DNA of 29,214 nucleotides from Ruminococcus sp. AM36-2AA (GTDB lineage: Bacteria; Bacillota; Clostridia; Lachnospirales; Lachnospiraceae), in contig NZ_QTYB01000023.1 of the NCBI RefSeq assembly GCF_003461955.1, forward strand, positions 1 through 29,214, written 5' to 3'. The notes under the pieces were generated by a model that saw only the letters and a list, made by a program, of their open reading frames with translations, did no database searches and was not told where the DNA came from. The position numbers and the translations under genes are program-made. Positions 23,821-29,214 of this stretch are shown in pieces; the first letter of the stretch is position 1; every line of letters starts with the position of its first letter.

Positions 23821-25359
23821 ATGAGACCAAAAGAAGTGATAGGGCAATCAATGAGAACCACAAAATCGGCAAGACCAGGTTCAGTTGTGTATGTGCCGAT
23901 GGATAAATCGGAATTCAGATCCATTATATTTTCAGAAAAGAAGAAAAATAAAATTAAGAAAATTGTAATATTGATGATATTGATGCTTTTTGTTATAGGC
24001 TGTTGTATGTATGCAGGTATATCTTATTATTACTCATATCACTTCTTTTATGGGACGACCATCAATGGGATTGACAGTTCAAATAAGACAGCATATGAGG
24101 TTGAGCAGGAGATTGCTGGGAAAAAGGATAACTATACTATTCAGGTAAGGGCAAGAATGCAGGACCCGCAGGCCATTACAGGAAAAGATATTGATTATAA
24201 ATACGTATCCAGCGGTGCGGTTCTCCAGCTGCTGAAAACTCAGAAATCATGGGAATGGATCGGCAGTCTTTTTGAAACAAAAAACTATATGGTTCAAGAA
24301 GAGACTTTTTTCAGCCGGGAGAAACTGGAAGAACAGGTAAATTCATTAAATTGTGCGAAAAAAGAGAATCAGATAGCACCGGAAAATGCGTATGTAAGTT
24401 TTGTTAACTCAGAATTCACTATTGTGCCAGAAACGGAAGGCAATGAATTAAATACCAAAGAAGCTTATCAGATGATATGCAGGGCAATCGATAACGATGC
24501 GGCAGAGGTAGATCTGGAAAGTGATCCAAAGGCTTATAAGAAAGCAGATGTGACGAAAGAAAGTTCAGAGCTTCAGAATATGGTAAATACATATAAGAAC
24601 CTGACAAAAGTAAATATCACATATACATTTGGAGATGAAACGGTAACACTCGATGGGAATACCATCAAAAACTGGCTGCAGTTTGACGAGAAAGGGCAGC
24701 TGCTCCAGAATGATGAAGCCTTCCGGCAGCATGTAGTGGATTATGTGGCACAGCTTGCAGCAGATCATGATACAGTTGGCACTGAAAGACAATTCCAGAC
24801 CACGAGCGGAAGGACGGTGTATGTATATGGCTCAGCCTATGGATGGAAGATTGATCAGGACAAGGAAGTAGCACAGCTCATGCAGGAAATTCAGTCAGGA
24901 ACCCAGACAACCAGGGAACCGGTATATTCTATGAGGGCAAATGCACACGGAATCAATGATCTTGGAGATACATATATAGAGGTAGATCTTACAGAACAGT
25001 ATATGTGGTATTATCAGAATGGAAATATTATTTTCCAATCAGAAATCGTATCCGGACTGCCAAGCGATCCGGATAGAAAAACACCCCCTGGAATATTCAC
25101 ACTGAATTCAAAGAGCAGTCCGTCCGTGCTGCGAGGTGAAATGACAGCAAATGGAACCTATTCTTATGAACAGCCGGTAACGTACTGGATGCCATTCAAT
25201 GGAGGAATTGGCTTTCATGATGCAGACTGGCAGCCGTACTTTGGTGGTGACAGATATCTTACAGGTGGTTCTCATGGATGCATCAATCTTCCACCAGAAA
25301 ATGCCGGACAGCTTTATAGTCTTATTCAGTATGATGTCCCGATAATCTGTTTTTACTAA
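23821..25359 (+). CDS. L,D-transpeptidase (YkuD) with peptidoglycan-binding domain and membrane anchor
   Basis: The 512-aa enzyme forms 3-3 cross-links in peptidoglycan outside the membrane. Residues 47-70 form an N-terminal membrane helix after a lysine-rich stretch. About 75-360 resembles the PG4-type repeats that precede YkuD in Firmicutes (FYGTTINGIDSSNKTAYEVE). The YkuD domain (about 383-512) has IEVDLTEQYMWYYQNG, the histidine in GIGFHDADW and the catalytic motif SHGCINLP with Cys487. The ATG at 23821 lacks a good ribosome site; ATGs at 23851 and 23902 in frame are alternatives. It lies 26 bases after the anti-sigma gene, so it shares the ECF operon. Such enzymes resist beta-lactams that target D,D-transpeptidases. 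Confidence 0.92.
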   Translation: MRPKEVIGQSMRTTKSARPGSVVYVPMDKSEFRSIIFSEKKKNKIKKIVILMILMLFVIGCCMYAGISYYYSYHFFYGTTINGIDSSNKTAYEVEQEIAGKKDNYTIQVRARMQDPQAITGKDIDYKYVSSGAVLQLLKTQKSWEWIGSLFETKNYMVQEETFFSREKLEEQVNSLNCAKKENQIAPENAYVSFVNSEFTIVPETEGNELNTKEAYQMICRAIDNDAAEVDLESDPKAYKKADVTKESSELQNMVNTYKNLTKVNITYTFGDETVTLDGNTIKNWLQFDEKGQLLQNDEAFRQHVVDYVAQLAADHDTVGTERQFQTTSGRTVYVYGSAYGWKIDQDKEVAQLMQEIQSGTQTTREPVYSMRANAHGINDLGDTYIEVDLTEQYMWYYQNGNIIFQSEIVSGLPSDPDRKTPPGIFTLNSKSSPSVLRGEMTANGTYSYEQPVTYWMPFNGGIGFHDADWQPYFGGDRYLTGGSHGCINLPPENAGQLYSLIQYDVPIICFY

Positions 25360-25381
25360 TTCTATATTCAAGATGTACAGG

Positions 25382-25420
25382 ACAGGAGCTAAGTTGTAAT
25401 GCAGCTGGCTCCTGTTTTTC
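25382..25420 (+). terminator. terminator of the sigma / anti-sigma / transpeptidase operon
   Basis: ACAGGAGCT (25382-25390) pairs with GGCTCCTGT (25407-25415), with inner AGCT-type pairing, and is followed by TTTTC. Confidence 0.8.
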
Positions 25421-25424
25421 ATTG

Positions 25425-25674
25425 TCAACAGTATCAGCCTGACGCATGATCACCATTTCGGTAATCCAGAACAAAGCAGACTTGATGTGGAAGTGGAAGA
25501 GCGATTGGTAAAAGCTAGCAATCTCTTCCTTTCACAAAGAGTGAAGAAGAGAAGGCACATTAATGGGATTGACGTATCAATACTGGAACCATATAATGGG
25601 TACAAAGAAAAATTTATTTATGGAAATAAACACATTGACAGAGCATGCAAAAGTGCTGTGATTAAAGTTTAAAA
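25425..25674 (+). pseudogene. unrecognised relic ORF (61-80 codons)
   Basis: From 25487 (GTG) to TAA at 25670 the frame reads LVKASNLFLSQRVKKRRHIN and SILEPYNGYKEKFIYGNKHI. It stays open upstream to about 25425 (THDHHFGNPEQSRLDVE), with no ribosome site anywhere. The residues are protein-like, basic and without membrane helices. I do not recognise the family. It abuts a kinase relic at 25666, so it is probably the 3' end of a lost gene. Confidence 0.35.
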
Positions 25675-26340
25675 AGAATCCTTATGAATATCATAAGTAA
25701 TGCTGTCAAATACAATAAAGAAAAAGGAGTAATACTGCTTAGCTATTATGAAACACAGGTGGATGACAGGCATATACTGTTTGAGTTTCACTGCAAGGAT
25801 ACCGGAGTTGGAATGAGTAAAGAATTTCAGAACCATATTTTTGAGCCATTTACTCAGGAAACAGGCGGTGCAAGATCTGTTTATGGAGGAACAGGTCTTG
25901 GTATGCCAATTACAAAAAAACTAATAGAGAAAATGGGCGGTACGATTAAATTTGAAAGCGAGAAAAATGTAGGAACCACATTCATGGTACAGCTCCCATT
26001 CCTTATTTCTGCTGATATGAAGCAGGCAGAAAGCCAGGATGATGATGTATCAATTGAAGGCATGAAAATCCTTTTGGCCGAAGACAATGAATTGAATATG
26101 GAAATTGCGGAATTTCTTTTGACAAATGCAGGAGCAGAAATTATAAAGGCTTCAAACGGCAAGGAAGCTGTTGAAGCATTTGCAAAATCAGGTGTTGGTG
26201 AGATCAATGTAATTCTGATGGATATTATGATGCCAGTTATGGATGGCCTGGAAGCTACCAGAGAAATACGTACAATGAACAGAAGTGATGCATCTGCTGT
26301 TGTGATTATAGCTAGAGGGGGCATATCAATTGGACAATGA
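25666..26340 (+). pseudogene. hybrid sensor histidine kinase remnant: ATPase domain plus truncated receiver
   Basis: Family sequence starts abruptly at about 25669 (LKRILMNIISNAVKYNKEKG), inside the N-box of the ATP-binding domain. The G1 box DTGVGM and G2 box GGTGLGMPITKKLIEKMGG follow. The receiver then begins MKILLAEDNELNMEIAEFLL with phospho-acceptor aspartate in VILMDIMMPVMDGLEATREI. It stops at VVIIA, before the conserved lysine strand. The sensor, membrane and His-phosphorylation domains are all missing. An ATG at 25684 could start a 218-aa protein, but it would be neither a working kinase nor a full receiver. The 3' break coincides with the hairpin at 26315-26351. Confidence 0.85.
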
Positions 26341-26351
26341 TATGCTCCCCC
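26315..26351. repeat. hairpin at the broken end of the kinase relic
   Basis: GAGGGGGCATATCA and TGATATGCTCCCCCT pair (perfect GCATATCA/TGATATGC plus a G5/C5 run with a small bulge) around a nine-base loop. There is no T-run, so it is not a typical terminator. It may mark the end of a small insertion or the rearrangement junction. Confidence 0.55.
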
Positions 26352-26475
26352 TGCCGATGTTTGTTAACTGATGCATTTTGTTTATATATTCCCTTATTTT
26401 GTACATGGACTCTTTTATATGGAAGGTGTATAGTGAATGAAAACTATATGATAAAGATTATGGAGGCATAAGATC

Positions 26476-27027
26476 ATGGCTAACTTGATAAATTTTGTTA
26501 CGCTGTTGAATGGAAAATTTGATAATAAGGATCAATTTGAGAAAATAAGTAAGACAAATCCACAGTATCCATATGCAAAGCACATCAATACAATATGTAA
26601 TTCAAAAATCGCAAATCTCCCAAATGGTTTCGAAGGCGTATTTATGATTGAAGAAAGTTATTATTCTGTACAGGGGACTACCCGCTCTTCTTCACATTTG
26701 TTTCTTTTTATGGAAGAAAGCAATTCAATAAAGCTTATTTCTTATGAGATACCGGAAGGATATGATAAAAAGAATTTTACTTACAAAATCTTCAAAGGTG
26801 CCGACTATGATCAGCTAAAGTGTTCTGCAAAATTTACTCCTGCATTTTTCAGAAAATCAGGTGATACATGGGAAGGCGGAAGTGTAAGTATGTTTTCACC
26901 CGTATTGAAATTTTCTCTGCATGAAAAGTTCACTGAAAATCAATTGGAAGTATCAGAGTCCATGGAAGTAAATGGGAAAAGAACTTTTGGTTATGATGAG
27001 CCGATTATTTACAAACGAATAAAATAG
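26476..27027 (+). CDS. hypothetical protein, 183 aa, possibly CpcT/CpeT-like fold
   Basis: The protein is soluble, with no signal or membrane segment. LINFVTLLNGKFDNKDQFEK near the start and GVFMIEESYYSVQGTTRSSS (about 55-74) have the spacing of the CpcT/CpeT (DUF1001) family: a LxGxFxNxxQ-type start, then a strand like fYxEQsY. Those proteins attach or bind bilin pigments in cyanobacteria, a role that makes no sense here, so any link would be to the beta-barrel fold only. ATGGAGGC lies ahead of the ATG at 26476. It is followed after 97 bases by the GH20 gene. I am not sure of the family. Confidence 0.6.
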   Translation: MANLINFVTLLNGKFDNKDQFEKISKTNPQYPYAKHINTICNSKIANLPNGFEGVFMIEESYYSVQGTTRSSSHLFLFMEESNSIKLISYEIPEGYDKKNFTYKIFKGADYDQLKCSAKFTPAFFRKSGDTWEGGSVSMFSPVLKFSLHEKFTENQLEVSESMEVNGKRTFGYDEPIIYKRIK

Positions 27028-27070
27028 AACATTGACAGGGGATGCTCTGCTAAAAAGATTGATTTATTAA

Positions 27071-27110
27071 GAAGAGCAGAATTCCTAAAGAAAGAGCAGA
27101 ATTCCTAAAG
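27071..27110. repeat. 20-base tandem duplication upstream of the GH20 gene
   Basis: The 20-base unit starting at 27071 and ending in AATTCCTAAAG is repeated at 27091-27110 with one difference (first base G/A). It lies just before AAAGAGGAAT, the GH20 ribosome site. Slippage is the likely origin. Confidence 0.85.
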
Positions 27111-27124
27111 AAAGAGGAATACGT

Positions 27125-29014
27125 ATGAACATTGTTTTTTCATCTGATAAGAAAGAATATAATACTATTAAAAAAGGTACTGAAATACTGCTGGCTGAAA
27201 ATGACGGTTTCAACCAAAACATAGAATTGTCTGTTGAATTTCAGGACAGACCAGAAATATTGATAAATAAAAGAAAAAACCAGATTCGTATCATCTGTCG
27301 GGAAATATCTCATTATTATCGCGCACTTAATTATGCCATACATCATATGAAAGAGGATGAATTTCAATATCAAGAGCATGTCTGTTTTGAAAGAAACGGT
27401 CTTATGCTGGATTGTTCCAGAAATGCTGTATTTACAGTTGAAAAGGTGAAATTCCTGATCAAGACACTGGCAAAACTTGGAATGAATGTACTCATGCTTT
27501 ATACAGAAGATACCTATGAAGTAGAGGGGCAGCCTTATTTTGGGGCTTATCGCGGAAAATACACCAAGGACGAAATAAAAGAACTGGATGCTTACGCTTC
27601 CATGTTTGGGGTAGAGCTTGTTCCGTGTATTCAGACCCTGGCTCATCTGCACAATGCGCTGAAGTGGCCGGGAATGGATAAGATTCGTGATTCTGCGGAC
27701 ATTCTCCAGCCTGAAAAAGAGGAAACTTATCAGTTTATTGAAAAACTGCTCAGCTCAGTAAAAGAGAATTTTTCTACCAACAGGGTACATCTTGGAATGG
27801 ATGAGGCTGTCATGCTGGGACTTGGAAATTATCTAAAAGAAAATGGATATAAAAAAGGGTCACTGATAATCAGGGAACATTGTAACAGGGTCGTAGATAT
27901 TTGCAGAAAATTAGAATTAAAGCCTATGATATGGAGTGACATGTACATTACAGCAAATTCTGCAGGCGGATACTATGATCTGCCCGAAAACACGGACTGC
28001 TCCAAATGGGAAAAACCGAAAAAAGATTTAGGATTAGTATATTGGGACTATTATCATGCTGATACCAGAACCTATGAAAAAATGCTGGATATCCATGCGC
28101 AGCTTTCGGATAACGTTATTTTTGCAGGAGGATCTTGGATTTGGAACGGAATTTCCCCCAATTATTCTAAGACCTATGCGTGTACCAAAGCAGCTCTTTC
28201 TACTTGTAAAAAATACAATATAAAAGAGGTGCTCTGTACAGCATGGATGGATAATGGTGCAGAAACCCCGGTGGATGCTTTGCTTCCGGGACTTGTACTT
28301 TTTGCACACCTTGATTTTCACAGAGACTATGACGAAACAATCCTTAAGCAGGAGTTCAGGAACTGCACAGGCGGGGAATTTGATGATTTTATGGCACTTG
28401 ACAATTTTGATTCCTTATTCTTAAATACGAAAGAGAATAAAGAGGCTCAAAATCCTTCAAAATATCTGTTATACCAGGATCCAATGTTAGGCATTTTTGA
28501 TTATCATGTGAAAGAATCAGGTGTCAATACAAAATCTTACTACCAAAACATACAGAAATGTATGAATGAATGTGCAAAAAAAACAGGAAAATATCAGCTT
28601 TTATTTTCGTTTTATGAAAAACTGGCGGCGGTATTAGCTGATAAAGCCGATTTGGGCATGTGTATAAAATCAGCATATGACAGATCGGACAGAGCAGCGT
28701 TGAAAGATATCAGTCAGAATGTTATTCCTGGAATCATCTGCAATCTGACAGATATGAAATCATCAAGAGAAAAAATCTGGATGAACGATGCAAAGCCATT
28801 TGGTTATGAGATTCTGGATATAAAAATTGGTGGCGTAATTACAAGACTTAAAAGTACAGGATACCGGATTGACAATTATCTGAATGGAAATGTGCTTCGT
28901 CTGGAAGAGCTGGAAGAGGAAAGACTTCCCTATTTTACCAAAGGAATGGACAAGCGGGAGAACTTATGGAATCGCATCATCAGTGGATGTGATTTGAATG
29001 ATACGATCTGGTAA
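27125..29014 (+). CDS. glycoside hydrolase family 20 (beta-N-acetylhexosaminidase-like)
   Basis: The 629-aa protein has a short N-terminal alpha/beta subdomain (about 1-85), then the GH20 barrel (about 88-400): CFERNGLMLDCSRNAVFTVE, LGMNVLMLYTEDTYEVEG and VELVPCIQTLAHLHNALKWP. The catalytic pair Asp226-Glu227 lies in RVHLGMDEAVMLG, where the aspartate orients the substrate N-acetyl group and the glutamate is acid/base. GGSWIWNG and VLCTAWMDNGAE line the aglycone side. A helical C-terminal region (about 430-629) follows. There is no signal peptide, so it probably acts in the cytoplasm on imported GlcNAc- or GalNAc-containing host glycans. A fragment of a relative lies at 11445-11576. The start follows AAAGAGGAA. 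Confidence 0.88.
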   Translation: MNIVFSSDKKEYNTIKKGTEILLAENDGFNQNIELSVEFQDRPEILINKRKNQIRIICREISHYYRALNYAIHHMKEDEFQYQEHVCFERNGLMLDCSRNAVFTVEKVKFLIKTLAKLGMNVLMLYTEDTYEVEGQPYFGAYRGKYTKDEIKELDAYASMFGVELVPCIQTLAHLHNALKWPGMDKIRDSADILQPEKEETYQFIEKLLSSVKENFSTNRVHLGMDEAVMLGLGNYLKENGYKKGSLIIREHCNRVVDICRKLELKPMIWSDMYITANSAGGYYDLPENTDCSKWEKPKKDLGLVYWDYYHADTRTYEKMLDIHAQLSDNVIFAGGSWIWNGISPNYSKTYACTKAALSTCKKYNIKEVLCTAWMDNGAETPVDALLPGLVLFAHLDFHRDYDETILKQEFRNCTGGEFDDFMALDNFDSLFLNTKENKEAQNPSKYLLYQDPMLGIFDYHVKESGVNTKSYYQNIQKCMNECAKKTGKYQLLFSFYEKLAAVLADKADLGMCIKSAYDRSDRAALKDISQNVIPGIICNLTDMKSSREKIWMNDAKPFGYEILDIKIGGVITRLKSTGYRIDNYLNGNVLRLEELEEERLPYFTKGMDKRENLWNRIISGCDLNDTIW

Positions 29015-29043
29015 AGGTAAATGAAAGGAATCCGGCTACGTAT

Positions 29044-29088
29044 GGAAACCAAAACTATTCTCACAGAATGGTTTTGGTTTCCTTTTTT
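29044..29088 (+). terminator. strong terminator after GH20
   Basis: GGAAACCAAAACTATTC pairs with GAATGGTTTTGGTTTCC with one wobble, five-base loop, then TTTTTT. Confidence 0.92.
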
Positions 29089-29179
29089 GCTGTTACAAAT
29101 CAGTTACAACTGCATTATAGAATTTAATGTATAATTAACCTGTGAAAAGATATTTATAAAAACATGTTGATTATTCCGG

Positions 29180-29214
29180 GACTCTCAGAGCCACCTGTCC
29201 GGACTTTGAGAGCC
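29180..29214. repeat. short direct repeat at window edge
   Basis: GGACTCTCAGAGCC (29180-29193) and GGACTTTGAGAGCC (29201-29214) are 12 of 14 identical. The first also contains the palindrome CTCTCAGAG-like core. The window ends inside this element, so its nature is open. Confidence 0.45.

Overview
The window looks like a chromosomal segment of a gut Firmicute, most likely Lachnospiraceae (Blautia / Mediterraneibacter-like). The reasons are AT-rich DNA with strong GGAGG ribosome sites, DUF4179-type anti-sigma partners, PadR and HAAS (permease-prefix) proteins, Rpn-type PD-(D/E)XK proteins, PBECR4, and GH3/GH20/GH95 glycan enzymes. The genus is inferred, because there is no rRNA or other marker here.

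Layout. 1-3254: AraC regulator followed by a GH3 beta-glycosidase. 3255-5000: an Rpn-family gene cut by one in-frame TGA. 5125-6455 (minus): ECF sigma and membrane anti-sigma. 6590-7290: graveyard of an IS transposase and a tyrosine recombinase. 7431-9070: second ECF sigma / DUF4179 pair. 9279-11347: asparagine synthetase asnB behind a promoter carrying three BlaI/CopY-type operators. 11395-12638: a consensus promoter reading into a GH20 relic, a small membrane ORF and an unknown 183-aa protein. 13214-16320: third ECF pair, XRE-type regulator and signal peptidase I. 16719-18546: PadR regulator and a HAAS-SEDS fusion. 18547-20530: frameshifted AraC gene facing a GH95 fucosidase remnant that is interrupted by a 5'-truncated group II intron. 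20688-21560: GC-rich structured segment that resembles a group II intron 5' end, then a PBECR4 protein lacking a normal start. 21743-25420: fourth ECF pair in an operon with an L,D-transpeptidase, behind a clear ECF promoter. 25425-26351: relics including a hybrid histidine kinase cut at both ends. 26476-29082: unknown 183-aa protein and a GH20 hexosaminidase.

How it fits together. Two themes dominate. One is cell-envelope sensing and remodelling: four ECF/anti-sigma pairs within 19 kb, L,D-transpeptidase, signal peptidase I, a SEDS-like protein, and asnB (whose relatives amidate peptidoglycan) under apparent BlaI/CopY-type control. The other is host or plant glycan foraging with AraC regulators (GH3, GH20, decayed GH95). 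Between them lie many decayed genes, so this is a plastic accessory region. The strongest leads are the operator array upstream of asnB with its short leader ORF, the structured DNA at 20688-20870, the long hairpin at 12746-12803, and the repeated coding tail at 20520-20568 / 21586-21636.
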